NCBI GenBank assembly: GCA_039654915.1
Contig: CM077597.1
Coordinates: 35,810,001 to 35,874,000 of the forward strand
DNA from: Aquilaria yunnanensis
Lineage: Eukaryota; Streptophyta; Magnoliopsida; Malvales; Thymelaeaceae
Length of the DNA: 64,000 nucleotides
Direction of reading: 5' to 3'
Shown: in pieces, positions 1 to 11,934 of the stretch
How the letters are laid out: the number at the start of each line of letters is the position of its first letter
Numbering within the stretch: position 1 is the stretch's first letter
Notes under the pieces: model-generated
Told to the model about the DNA's origin: nothing
Databases searched by the model: none
The model's input: the letters and a program-made list of their open reading frames with translations, nothing else
Translations under genes and position numbers: made by a program

Positions 1-1238
1 GACTCCATATCCTGCACAGGTAAGTCCACAACATTAGCTGTTCCACAAGCAATCTATACCACACAAGTCACTTTGAGCATATGATTTTACTGAGCATCAC
101 TATACACATACCCAACCTTTTAGTGTATCGTAACGAGTACTCTGGTACTCCTCGCTTGGTCTATCAAGCCATCCATTTCCTGAAAAATGTTTAGCAGGGC
201 GGGTGAGTTATAAAACTCAATAAGAATCCCGGCGTGAGGTAGGTATCTCATGACTTTCATAGTCATATCCGGCTTTTAAAGCCAAAGTGTGCCAAGAACG
301 TAATGGCATTTTCCATATTCCTGCAAAGGAAAACACTAAAACAAGAAAACACACAGTATGGCATGATAGCAATAATAATAATAATAATCAGGGTCAGCAT
401 GCACAAACAATTTCAGAGAAGCACACAACTCAACGCACACACCACTGTTCCTCGTAACCTGTGGGCATCGCAAGCATTCGCATTTGCATAACCATTTCCG
501 GTCGACCATTTTGTTTTTATCTTAACTGAGCTCATTATCTTGGGACCGAGTTGGCCAAACTCGATACCAAGACCCAAATGCTTGCTATTCTACTCATGAG
601 TATACCATCGTTGCCGAAGCAACACCACCTCGCCCAGTACGCACTTATGTGCCCAATTATCCATAGTTGCCGAAGCAACGATCCTCGTCCAATACGCACT
701 TATGTGCGCAATTATTAAACTAAGAAAGTACATGAGACCTCACAAAAGTAACAACCACGTAGCCCTGACATGCACACCTATGGTCACTTGGTGCTTTGAC
801 CATCACATAGGGGCACTAATACTCACACTGAAAGGACATGGAAAATATACCATGGAGAGTGAGTATTGGGATTCTTACCACCATTTGTATAACCTTTTTG
901 CTCATTGTCTTTGCCTTGCTTTGCTTTGTTTGTTGTTGTAACTTTGCCCTTGCCTTAATGGACCTATAAAGCCCAATACACTAGCAAGTTAATTTCTTAC
1001 TTTTCATGAACCATGAGAACCATAATTTACCAAGGACTCTTGGTTTAACTTACTCAACCTTACTTAAAGAGGAAAGGCCCCATAATTACCCTTCTTGGTT
1101 AAAGTCCAATTCCAATTGTAGCCAATGTTGGCATTATAGCCAAGATGGCCAATGTAGCCATTGCTGCCAATTTAGCCCAAGTTTGCCTATGTAGCCCATG
1201 TAGTGAATTGTAGCCCATTTTCATCTTGCTGTGAATTG

Positions 1239-1500
1239 AGGCCCAACTTGGCCTTTTCTGAAAGTGTAGGCCCAATTGGCCTTTTCTGGAAGTTTAGGCC
1301 CAATTGGCCTTTTCTGAAATCTTGGCCCAACTTGGGCTTTCCAGGAACTCAGGCCCACTTGGCCTTCTATGGAACCCAGGCCCACTTGGCCTGTTCTGGA
1401 ACTCAGGCCCAACTGGCCTTTTATTAACTCAGGCCCACTTGGCCTTTTAATTCCTCAGGCCCACTTGGCCTTTTATCTTCTCAGGCCCACTTGGCCTTTT
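1239..1500. repeat. Ten-unit 26-29 bp tandem array carrying GGCCCA
   Basis: Units start at 1239, 1268, 1296, 1323, 1351, 1378, 1405, 1431, 1457 and 1483. Each has a core close to AGGCCCACTTGGCCTTTT. On the element's sense (minus) strand this reads TGGGCCT, the form of the plant site II promoter element bound by TCP factors. A longer direct duplication (about 70 bp apart, containing GGGCCTATATTAACC) follows at about 1510-1625. The other LTR has the same array at 8992-9253. Confidence 0.9.
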
Positions 1501-1838
1501 AATTCTCTTCTGGACTTGGGCCTATATTAACCTTTTCAGGATTTAGCCCAATTCAGCCTTTAGGCCCAATATACATCTTCAGGACTTGGGCCTATATTAA
1601 CCTTTTCAGGATTTAGCCCAAGTGTTGAGTCAAAGTAGCCCACTTGCCAATAATGCCATTATGGTCCATTTGGCCAATATTACTCAAAACTCTGGGTTTT
1701 CCACTCAAGCACCTCAAGAACAATTGTTGACAGAATTGTCCTTGAATTCTTCTTTGCCACTTTAGTCCCAAATTTTCCTTGTGAACACTTTTGCCACCAA
1801 ATTACTTGGTTAACACACATCCGCCAAAAATTGGCACC

Positions 1839-3160
1839 ATGGCCGAATGCATGCTTCATTTCTTCTTTGTGATTTTTGCTTGTACAAGTCATCTAGGACT
1901 TAAAAATATGCCAAGAACACTTGGCTCCACATGGCTAACATGCCAAGAGATTAAAATCAACATATGGCCGAATCTTTCAAGCTTGATTTTTTTTGCTCAT
2001 AAAACTTCTACACATGGCTAACATGCCAAGATATTAAAATCAACAAATGGCCGAATCTTTCAAGCTTGATTTTTGCTCATAAATCTTCTCTTTTTGCATC
2101 CAACTTTTGGCCATCAACATGCACACTCACAAGAACATCTTCACTACCAAGAACACTTGGTTTCAAGCTTGCATGCCAAAAATACCCATTTGGCCGAATA
2201 TACTCCTTGCTTTTCTTTGCATCTTTTGTTTGTTTCTTTGCTTGGAAAGGCTATACAAGCCTCAAGGCACCAAGAACACTTGGTTTCAAGCCTCAAAATA
2301 CCATGGACATTCATGGCCGAAGCTTCATCCTTGCTTTTCTTGGAGTTCTCCTCCATTTCCTTGCTTTTGATGGCTTAAAAGTGCCATGCATGCCTTGAAC
2401 TCTCAAGTTGAGTCCAAGAGCACTATGATTCCTCCATGGCCGAATCTTCAAGAGTTTTTCCTTGCAAAAATCCAGCAAATACAAAGCATTAAAAAGTAAT
2501 ATCTAGCTCAAAACACAAGAAATTAACAATGAAAACATGATTCACTTACAACCTTGTTTATGGCCGAATCTTGAGCTTGTTCTTCCTTGATGTTTTCCTT
2601 GTTTTTCTTGCTCCTCATGGCTTAGAAATGCCATGCATGTTCATGAGCTCATGTGTGAAGCTCAAGAACAATAAGTTCCTCCATGGCCGAAAATTCAAGA
2701 GCTTGTTTCTTGATGTTCTTCTTCACTTCCTTGCTTCTCATGGCTTAGAAATGCCAAGCATGCTCATGAGCTCTTGAGATGAGCTCAAGAACACCATTTT
2801 CTCACCATGGCCGAATATTCTCAAGCATTTTTCCATGGGTTTCCCTTGACATCTCTCTTCGATTTTGGTCTAGATGTGTTTAGGAGGTTGAAAGCTTCAT
2901 GGAAATGTGTTTGCATGTGGGAAAAGCTTGGGTTTTGGTCATGGCCGAATTTGTTGAGGGAGGAAGAAGATGATGAACTTGGAAGAACACCATGGCTGGT
3001 TTTAGAGAGAAGGGAGAGCAAATGAGAGCACTTGGTGCTAGAGAGAGAGAGAATTAAGTGTTTGAATGGTAAAACAAGAGCATGGCCGAATTTAGTGCTT
3101 CCAATTAGAAGAAATGCAAGCCAAATGCATGTGAAATGCATATTTGGAAGCAATGGCCGG
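1839..3160. repeat. Decayed ~123-bp tandem array marked by ATGGCCGAA
   Basis: The motif ATGGCCGAA (one copy TTGGCCGAA) starts at 1839, 1964, 2047, 2190, 2313, 2436, 2560, 2683, 2807, 2941 and 3082. The central spacings are 123, 123, 124, 123 and 124 bp. Flanking text such as CTCAAGA, CTTGCTTTTCTTG and CATGAGCTC also recurs but has drifted. This is an old tandem amplification of a ~123-bp unit in which the short motif is best kept. The second LTR copy is at 9592-10913. Confidence 0.85.
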
Positions 3161-3869
3161 CCATTCAATTTCAAAGTGGTGGGAGAATGGTCAAATGGCA
3201 ATTAAAATAAGCAATAGACAAATGTGAGTGGGGGGGGGAATAGTTTAATGGGATATCTTGGAGCCATTAAACAATAATAGACAAAGGATAATGGAGTTTG
3301 TAGTGGAGGAATTAATTTAATGGGTAATAAACAAATATGAGTGGAGCAAATAAACAATGATAGTGGAGCATAAGTGGGAGACAAGCATGTGATGGGCAAA
3401 TAATTAATATGTGAGTGGGAGACATGGGTGGCCAAACAATAATAGTTTAATGGGAAGTGGGAGACAAGAATAGTGGAGGAATAAAATAAATGATGAGTGG
3501 AATGTGTAGTAGGCCAAATTTAAATTGGTAACATGGGGTGGCTGCTCATGCATATATTTTTCATGCAAAATGGCCAAATTACTTACTTGGTCCTCCATCT
3601 TTCTCCAACTTTGCAATTGAGTCCTTCCACCCAACTTTTCTTTGTGCAATTGAGTCCCTCAATTTCAATTTCCACCAATATCATCATCACAACTCTTGGC
3701 CTAAGCCAAGCATAATCCTTGGAGTGTCCAACACTCATTAATGCCCATTCCTTAAAGAATTCCAAGGTCTCCACAATTTAATTGCCAAGTTTCCAAATTT
3801 GGAAACTTTTTTTTGTCTTTACTCCACTTAACCCGGGACTTAGTCATTTAGTCCTTTCCGGGTATGACA

Positions 3870-3884
3870 ATACTCCCCCTCTTA
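3870..3884 (-). other. Polypurine tract of the LARD-like element
   Basis: On the minus strand the bases just before the 3' LTR read TAAGAGGGGGAGTAT. This is the purine-rich primer for plus-strand DNA synthesis expected next to a 3' LTR. It fixes the element's orientation together with the primer site at 6954-6965. Confidence 0.8.
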
Positions 3885-4051
3885 ATAAATTTGGCCCTCC
3901 AAATTTCCTAGGAGTCCAAAATCATCCTGCTCAGGTAGCCTGTTTAATACCAGAACACTGGTGGCATACCTTTCTGTCAAGCAACCTCCTCCACTGGCCA
4001 TATAAGTACTCATCTCCCCTTTTTGTTTCAACTCTCTCTGTCAACTCCAGA

Positions 4052-4660
4052 TTATACTAGATAACTCTCCTCATAGGGTCTTAGTTGCCTTGATCCACAA
4101 GTCATAGCTTGTTTCCTTTTTTCACAACTCAGCCCATCCCATTAGTGAATATCTGACACCTCTCAGGGTCTGGTAAAACCAGCAATGGGCTGCAGTCAAT
4201 TTCTTCACAAGTCCCTCACACTGAGGTTGCTTCCATTCCAAGATATCTTCATCTGCTCGAGATCAATAGCTTAACTATGCTCATTGATCAACTGTCCGAG
4301 GATTTCAATTTTCCTTAGCCCAGATTTGGCACTTAGCTTGCCATACAACCGCTATTCCTTTTCAGGCTGGGCACCACTCTTTGGTGCTCCCTAGGGCTTT
4401 TTTTTTTTTTTTCATCCTTTGAGCACACCAATATGTCATCATTAGTAAGCCCAAATGGCATCACCATGTACTCAAAGCAACCGCTTCTGGTCCTGCACAC
4501 TAACTTTAGGACCTTTTCTTCCTTGATTCTCAGCTGGAAAAATATCCAGGTTCGAGTTTTATCTTCCTTCTTTACAGAAGTATAGATGCTTTCCAGGTAG
4601 ATGTTCCTGGTTAATGAGTTCTCAAGCTTTATTTTAATGGGTTCTGACTTAGTCTTTGTC
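4052..4660 (-). pseudogene. Broken RT-RNase H remnant of the LARD-like element
   Basis: Translating the minus strand in pieces recovers gypsy reverse-transcriptase motifs: LRIKEE near 4530, FEYMVMPFGLTN at 4476-4441, then directly DDILVCSKDE at 4440-4412, and further down an RNase H piece GSRQLRPYEESYL near 4105-4060. In intact chromovirus RTs about 25 residues separate the MPFGLTN and YVDD/FIDD blocks. Here they abut in frame, so the segment leading into the catalytic aspartates is deleted. A run of 14-15 A residues, frameshifts and stops follow. Known family function: copying element RNA into DNA. This copy cannot be functional. Confidence 0.82.
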
Positions 4661-6950
4661 CTCCTTTGTATTAAATTGCCCTCGATACTTACTTAACTTC
4701 AGCTTCTTTTCATCCTTAGGCAATCACCTTCTTCATGAACATAAGTTTTGTGCTTCAGCACCCTTAAATGATCCTCTGGGACTAACCCAGGAAAATTTCC
4801 ATCATCAATGTCATTCCTTCCTGTCTTCCCCTGCTTGGTCCTGGTACTTATAGTCTGTCATTTGGCTCATTAGCCAAACTACGCTCATTCTGAGCTACCT
4901 GCCTTTGGGCAGTTTCATCAGGTATCACCGACCTGGCATTTGGCTCTCTAGCCAAACCATGCTCACTTTGAGCTACCCGCCTCTCTGGTTCATTCCTACC
5001 ATTACCATTTCTGGGGTGGCAGCAATATTATCTGTCATCAATTCATTTCTGGTATTTCTAACCAGGCGCACTTCAGTGCATACTTCTGTCATTCATCATT
5101 TCATTCTTCTGACTAACTTGGCAGTTTCCATAGACAATAATGCACTAGTATCAATTTAAAACTGATAATTCATAACTGCCAAATAAAATGTTACCTGTCA
5201 GGGTTCTTCTAACTCAATCCTGACCTGGTCCATTTCTTCATCAGTATCTTCAGCTCTTTGCCTTCATGGTCCTCTTGTGCCTTTCTTGATGTCTCAATCT
5301 GGAATACTCTTCCAGTATCCTCAATTTTCCTTTCCCTGCTCCAGGTATCTCTCAGTATGCCTGGTGGGGGCATAGCTAGCCTCTTTATGAAAATTTCAGT
5401 CTCTTAAATAAAGATGGGGCATGTCTTGCCCTTCATGGCAATTGCCCTCTATCATTAACCTCTTGGGGTCTTTATCTTTCTTCCTTGGCAAGTCACTGCC
5501 TTACCCAGTGATTCGACACTTTGGGTACAGTACTCAATACAACTCTCCACGAATCTGTAGCATGGCTTATTGCCATGGAATCTTCCTTGAGTCTCTCAGG
5601 GAAGGTTGTAGCAAGCTCAAAAAGACAGCTACCTTCTCTGTTGTTCTGCTTTTCTTGGCTAGTGTGCCAAGCTTTGACCATCCATTTTTTTTTTTTTTTT
5701 TTATACCTTTCTTCTTTCTTCTCTTACTTTTTCTTAGCTCATATGCCAAGCTTTTGCTTTCTCTGCTTAGCTGGCTTCTACTTCCTGCTACTCTTTCCAG
5801 ATCCATTATGGCTTGTTTCTGGAATTGTTGCTCCAGGGCCATGGTTTTTGAAGTAACTTCTTAGGTCTAGGTATTCTCTACCTAAAGCCACTGAATCTCT
5901 ACTCAAGCTCTAATGTTGAGAGCTACCTCAGCTCAAACAGGTAAGCTCAATCTGCTTCTGTCTCTGGATCAGGACCACATCAAAAGATAGGAGGTTTTAG
6001 TGCCAGGAATTCACTCCATCTGGCCCTCCTTAAGTTCATTCTTTCTGTGCTTTCCCTTTCGGGCTCATCTCTACTACCAGGTGTATTCCTGGTTTGATCC
6101 TTGAACACCTGCTCCAATGCCAGGATATTCTGCATCATAGCATAGCAGCCCTTGGCTCTACTGCTTCTGAGAATCTATCTCAGCTCTGATTTCAGGCATC
6201 TCAAAGTTCCTTTTATTTACAGCTGCTCCTGCTTCTCATACTGTGGAGCATATCTGATTACTGAATCTTTGCTGGAGCATATTTGATTATTGAATCTCTC
6301 CTGGATCCAACTATTTGTAACCTGGCGTTTGGCTTTTGGGCCAAACTAGGTTCATTGGCCTCTGTCTCTGAACTTTCTTCTTTCATCATCATCAATTTCT
6401 ATTGGCTTGGTCTTGTAGCACATATTCTCTTTCTAGTCTTCTTTTCATTTCTGACTCTCTTCACTGCCCAGCAGTTCTGGGATTTATACCTGACTTCTCG
6501 TCATGGTCTGAATGCTCGATGGTTGGCATGTACTCCTACATTGCTTCCAATTTTGCCTCCGGGTATCAAGACCCATTAATACTTGGCCTCATGGCTCAGC
6601 TTTCCCACTGGGTATCAAGACCCAGAAATTAAGGGCTCAGTTCTTCCCCTGGGTATTAAGACCCAGTAATACTTGGCTAAATGGCTCAACAGCTCTGACT
6701 TGGACCTCTGGCACAAAGCCAGGACACCCCTTCCTATCAGAGGAAGTTTCATTTTCATTATGGGCCTCCTCATTACCTGGTTCTCATCCTGTTCACAACA
6801 ACAAAGCAAAGCACAATACACATATATGCTCAATAATTCACAAGTGACTCAACCTAGTGGACTTAACCTATGTGGGAACAAGTCTATACTATAGCAATCA
6901 ATGACCAGAACACTGGTCCTTCCAAACAAAACATGCTGTCACACAATAAA
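4661..6950 (-). other. Non-coding or heavily decayed interior of the LARD-like element
   Basis: This stretch corresponds in position to gag and protease, but I find no reliable motif of either on the minus strand. It holds long T runs on the plus strand (near 5683-5702) and short duplications. One is a roughly 67-bp unit near 4855-4985 built around TTGGCTC...AGCCAAAC, echoed near 6330. It is probably a scrambled remnant of an autonomous parent. Confidence 0.5.
6561..6690. repeat. Three short inverted-repeat units (CTGGGTAT...ACCCAG)
   Basis: GGGTATCAAGACCC or its variant GGGTATTAAGACCC starts at 6561, 6610 and 6651, with similar text between (TAATACTTGGC...GGCTCA). Each unit is a small hairpin with CTGGGT/ACCCAG arms. 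In the sense orientation they lie about 270-400 bp downstream of the primer site, where gypsy leaders keep packaging and dimerisation signals. That role is inference only. Confidence 0.6.
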
Positions 6951-6953
6951 CAT

Positions 6954-6965
6954 GCTCTGATACCA
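6954..6965 (-). other. Primer binding site (initiator tRNA-Met type)
   Basis: The minus strand reads TGGTATCAGAGC, the usual plant primer-site sequence complementary to initiator tRNA-Met. It lies 4 nt inside the 5' LTR end at 6970 and identifies 6970-11622 as the 5' LTR. Confidence 0.9.
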
Positions 6966-6969
6966 CTTC

Positions 6970-9900
6970 TGTCACGCCCCGTACTGCCCCTGGCCCATCT
7001 GGGCCCAATTATCAAAGCTTGCAGCGGAAGTTATTCACATTTGAGGGGCTTTATTTAATACTACGAGCACCTACGGCGTGAGAGTCCAGGATCTAATCTG
7101 GTTCTAGCTTGATTGATTATTTACCTGCAATATGTTTCAGGGTGCTCTTTAAGGTCAAGCTAGCACCTATGTGGAATTTTAGTGTTCCAATTATGAGCTT
7201 TCTCAACTTAACAGATTTTCATGCCCATAATGCCCTTAGATGCCATCTTATCAAATCAGCAACCAACTCCATACAAATCTAGGTTCACTGGAGATCCTTC
7301 CTTAGGTACACATATTCAGCCAATCAATCTTGCAATTCAAGCAAAACAATCACTTAGTCCAGTAAGTGCATAGAATGTGTGCCCATCAAGTGTACTAGTC
7401 CAATGCATGGCAACAAAGAAGCCCATCTCTTTTTTTTCAAGTTTGAAAACACATTTGTATATCCATGAGCATCAGCCAAGTCTAGTACACATAACATGAA
7501 TATCCATCATGGCATTATTCATCATAGTCATCCATCCAAGGCAAAGTTCATCATCATAAGTCAACCAGAACTATGCCTATCCATAGCACAGCAAACAAGC
7601 ATCACCTACTTGGAAAGCATACCAAGGAATGCTTTATGTCTAAGTTTATCTGGGTTCAAGTTTTACAGACCAAGTTTTCATGTCTACTTAATCTGTAACT
7701 CAAATAGACATGGAACACAATCCACCTTATAGACCTTGTTCCCACAACTTCTAGACTCCATATCCTGCACAGGTAAGTCCACAACATTAGCTGTTCCACA
7801 AGCAATCTATACCACACAAGTCACTTTGAGCATATGATTTTACTGAGCATCACTATACACATACCCAACCTTTTAGTGTATCGTAACGAGTACTCTGGTA
7901 CTCCTCGCTTGGTCTATCAAGCCATCCATTTCCTGAAAAATGTTTAGCAGGGCGGGTGAGTTATAAAACTCAATAAGAATCCCGGCGTGAGGTAGGTATC
8001 TCATGACTTTCATAGTCATATCCGGCTTTTAAAGCCAAAGTGTGCCAAGAACGTAATGGCATTTTCCATATTCCTGCAAAGGAAAACACTAAAACAAGAA
8101 AACACACAGTATGGCATGATAGCAATAATAATAATAATAATCAGGGTCAGCATGCACAAACAATTTCAGAGAAGCACACAACTCAACGCACACACCACTG
8201 TTCCTCGTAACCTGTGGGCATCGCAAGCATTCGCATTTGCATAACCATTTCCGGTCGACCATTTTGTTTTTATCTTAACTGAGCTCATTATCTTGGGACC
8301 GAGTTGGCCAAACTCGATACCAAGACCCAAATGCTTGCTATTCTACTCATGAGTATACCATCGTTGCCGAAGCAACACCACCTCGCCCAGTACGCACTTA
8401 TGTGCCCAATTATCCATAGTTGCCGAAGCAACGATCCTCGTCCAATACGCACTTATGTGCGCAATTATTAAACTAAGAAAGTACATGAGACCTCACAAAA
8501 GTAACAACCACGTAGCCCTGACATGCACACCTATGGTCACTTGGTGCTTTGACCATCACATAGGGGCACTAATACTCACACTGAAAGGACATGGAAAATA
8601 TACCATGGAGAGTGAGTATTGGGATTCTTACCACCATTTGTATAACCTTTTTGCTCATTGTCTTTGCCTTGCTTTGCTTTGTTTGTTGTTGTAACTTTGC
8701 CCTTGCCTTAATGGACCTATAAAGCCCAATACACTAGCAAGTTAATTTCTTACTTTTCATGAACCATGAGAACCATAATTTACCAAGGACTCTTGGTTTA
8801 ACTTACTCAACCTTACTTAAAGAGGAAAGGCCCCATAATTACCCTTCTTGGTTAAAGTCCAATTCCAATTGTAGCCAATGTTGGCATTATAGCCAAGATG
8901 GCCAATGTAGCCATTGCTGCCAATTTAGCCCAAGTTTGCCTATGTAGCCCATGTAGTGAATTGTAGCCCATTTTCATCTTGCTGTGAATTGAGGCCCAAC
9001 TTGGCCTTTTCTGAAAGTGTAGGCCCAATTGGCCTTTTCTGGAAGTTTAGGCCCAATTGGCCTTTTCTGAAATCTTGGCCCAACTTGGGCTTTCCAGGAA
9101 CTCAGGCCCACTTGGCCTTCTATGGAACCCAGGCCCACTTGGCCTGTTCTGGAACTCAGGCCCAACTGGCCTTTTATTAACTCAGGCCCACTTGGCCTTT
9201 TAATTCCTCAGGCCCACTTGGCCTTTTATCTTCTCAGGCCCACTTGGCCTTTTAATTCTCTTCTGGACTTGGGCCTATATTAACCTTTTCAGGATTTAGC
9301 CCAATTCAGCCTTTAGGCCCAATATACATCTTCAGGACTTGGGCCTATATTAACCTTTTCAGGATTTAGCCCAAGTGTTGAGTCAAAGTAGCCCACTTGC
9401 CAATAATGCCATTATGGTCCATTTGGCCAATATTACTCAAAACTCTGGGTTTTCCACTCAAGCACCTCAAGAACAATTGTTGACAGAATTGTCCTTGAAT
9501 TCTTCTTTGCCACTTTAGTCCCAAATTTTCCTTGTGAACACTTTTGCCACCAAATTACTTGGTTAACACACATCCGCCAAAAATTGGCACCATGGCCGAA
9601 TGCATGCTTCATTTCTTCTTTGTGATTTTTGCTTGTACAAGTCATCTAGGACTTAAAAATATGCCAAGAACACTTGGCTCCACATGGCTAACATGCCAAG
9701 AGATTAAAATCAACATATGGCCGAATCTTTCAAGCTTGATTTTTTTTGCTCATAAAACTTCTACACATGGCTAACATGCCAAGATATTAAAATCAACAAA
9801 TGGCCGAATCTTTCAAGCTTGATTTTTGCTCATAAATCTTCTCTTTTTGCATCCAACTTTTGGCCATCAACATGCACACTCACAAGAACATCTTCACTAC

Positions 9901-11622
9901 CAAGAACACTTGGTTTCAAGCTTGCATGCCAAAAATACCCATTTGGCCGAATATACTCCTTGCTTTTCTTTGCATCTTTTGTTTGTTTCTTTGCTTGGAA
10001 AGGCTATACAAGCCTCAAGGCACCAAGAACACTTGGTTTCAAGCCTCAAAATACCATGGACATTCATGGCCGAAGCTTCATCCTTGCTTTTCTTGGAGTT
10101 CTCCTCCATTTCCTTGCTTTTGATGGCTTAAAAGTGCCATGCATGCCTTGAACTCTCAAGTTGAGTCCAAGAGCACTATGATTCCTCCATGGCCGAATCT
10201 TCAAGAGTTTTTCCTTGCAAAAATCCAGCAAATACAAAGCATTAAAAAGTAATATCTAGCTCAAAACACAAGAAATTAACAATGAAAACATGATTCACTT
10301 ACAACCTTGTTTATGGCCGAATCTTGAGCTTGTTCTTCCTTGATGTTTTCCTTGTTTTTCTTGCTCCTCATGGCTTAGAAATGCCATGCATGTTCATGAG
10401 CTCATGTGTGAAGCTCAAGAACAATAAGTTCCTCCATGGCCGAAAATTCAAGAGCTTGTTTCTTGATGTTCTTCTTCACTTCCTTGCTTCTCATGGCTTA
10501 GAAATGCCAAGCATGCTCATGAGCTCTTGAGATGAGCTCAAGAACACCATTTTCTCACCATGGCCGAATATTCTCAAGCATTTTTCCATGGGTTTCCCTT
10601 GACATCTCTCTTCGATTTTGGTCTAGATGTGTTTAGGAGGTTGAAAGCTTCATGGAAATGTGTTTGCATGTGGGAAAAGCTTGGGTTTTGGTCATGGCCG
10701 AATTTGTTGAGGGAGGAAGAAGATGATGAACTTGGAAGAACACCATGGCTGGTTTTAGAGAGAAGGGAGAGCAAATGAGAGCACTTGGTGCTAGAGAGAG
10801 AGAGAATTAAGTGTTTGAATGGTAAAACAAGAGCATGGCCGAATTTAGTGCTTCCAATTAGAAGAAATGCAAGCCAAATGCATGTGAAATGCATATTTGG
10901 AAGCAATGGCCGGCCATTCAATTTCAAAGTGGTGGGAGAATGGTCAAATGGCAATTAAAATAAGCAATAGACAAATGTGAGTGGGGGGGGGAATAGTTTA
11001 ATGGGATATCTTGGAGCCATTAAACAATAATAGACAAAGGATAATGGAGTTTGTAGTGGAGGAATTAATTTAATGGGTAATAAACAAATATGAGTGGAGC
11101 AAATAAACAATGATAGTGGAGCATAAGTGGGAGACAAGCATGTGATGGGCAAATAATTAATATGTGAGTGGGAGACATGGGTGGCCAAACAATAATAGTT
11201 TAATGGGAAGTGGGAGACAAGAATAGTGGAGGAATAAAATAAATGATGAGTGGAATGTGTAGTAGGCCAAATTTAAATTGGTAACATGGGGTGGCTGCTC
11301 ATGCATATATTTTTCATGCAAAATGGCCAAATTACTTACTTGGTCCTCCATCTTTCTCCAACTTTGCAATTGAGTCCTTCCACCCAACTTTTCTTTGTGC
11401 AATTGAGTCCCTCAATTTCAATTTCCACCAATATCATCATCACAACTCTTGGCCTAAGCCAAGCATAATCCTTGGAGTGTCCAACACTCATTAATGCCCA
11501 TTCCTTAAAGAATTCCAAGGTCTCCACAATTTAATTGCCAAGTTTCCAAATTTGGAAACTTTTTTTTGTCTTTACTCCACTTAACCCGGGACTTAGTCAT
11601 TTAGTCCTTTCCGGGTATGACA
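6970..11622 (-). repeat. 5' LTR of the LARD-like element, 4,653 bp
   Basis: Full-length LTR with ends TGTCATACCCGG and GGGGCGTGACA on the minus strand. It repeats 1-3869 exactly as far as I compared, including a 9-G run and the two tandem arrays (8992-9253 and 9592-10913). The target site lies in a Tat-type LTR. The outer flank begins ATAAA at 11623; the matching duplicate would lie left of the window. Confidence 0.9.
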
Positions 11623-11934
11623 ATAAATACCAGGAAACAAACCCTGGCAAAAGGTTGGACTCCTCCCCCTTGAGAAAACACAGGCAAGCCCACTAAAAAC
11701 TCTAGTGCTTCCCTTTTACCTTCTTAGGAAACTGACTTGGGCGTCAGAGGCTCCTCCCCGGAAAAGCACCCTGGGGACCTCCTAACCCTATTCTTTGAGC
11801 TTTGTAGGCACGTTCCCTTGGCAAACTCCAGCACCAGACGCTCTCCTTCACAGGAAGTCCCTCCGGAAGTCACCATGCCTTCCAGTGAGGATGTCCCCGG
11901 AATCAAAAGTCTTCAACCTGTTGTTGTGCCATCA
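11623..11934 (+). repeat. 3' part of a Tat-lineage LTR, cut by the LARD-like element
   Basis: Shares with the other Tat LTRs here, in opposite orientation, the block GACTTGGGCGTCAGAGGCTC near 11728-11755 and the block CCTCCTAACCC near 11778. It also has the ATAAATAC segment that follows the LTR TATA region. It ends GCCATCA at 11934, like other Tat LTR ends. No TGGCGCC primer site follows, so it is a 3' LTR or solo LTR inserted in the chromovirus remnant to its right. Confidence 0.72.

Larger units (their letters stand above)
1..3869 (-). repeat. 3' LTR of the LARD-like element (partial)
   Basis: Matches 7754-11622 base for base wherever compared. On the minus strand it starts TGTCATACCCGG at 3869. 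About 784 bp of its far end lie before the window. It contains two tandem-repeat fields, at 1239-1500 and 1839-3160. Its open frames (up to 126 codons) match no protein I recognise and are repeat-derived. Confidence 0.88.
1..11622 (-). mobile_element. LARD-like gypsy element with giant LTRs, 3' LTR cut by the window edge
   Basis: On the minus strand the order is 5' LTR (11622 down to 6970), a 4-nt gap, an initiator-Met-type primer site, a 3.1-kb internal region, a purine tract and the 3' LTR (3869 down past position 1). LTR ends are TGTCA...TGACA. Bases 1-3869 recur at 7754-11622 with a constant offset of 7753, no indels and no difference that I noticed. The internal region has only broken RT and RNase H remnants, so the element cannot supply its own enzymes. 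Huge LTRs plus a short defective interior fit a LARD (large retrotransposon derivative). The RT remnant is chromovirus-like (Tekay/Del type is my inference). Identical LTRs show that it moved very recently, so proteins must have come from a relative elsewhere. Confidence 0.87.

Noticed and set aside
366..391. (AAT)n microsatellite, repeated near 8119-8144
   Set aside because: A simple repeat of about six units inside the LTR; nothing unusual beyond its LTR duplication.
1239..1500. Regular short repeats resembling a CRISPR array
   Set aside because: Units are directly contiguous with no unique spacers, no cas genes are present, and the DNA is from a plant.
2821..3201. 126-codon minus-strand open frame in the LARD LTR (also at 10574-10954)
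   Set aside because: No recognisable domain; Ser/Leu-rich text arises from the tandem repeat, and both copies are identical only because the LTRs are.
1..11622. Interpretation as a plain segmental tandem duplication with offset 7753
   Set aside because: A primer site and a polypurine tract sit exactly at the inner edges, and the repeat has TGTCA/TGACA ends, so these are LTRs.
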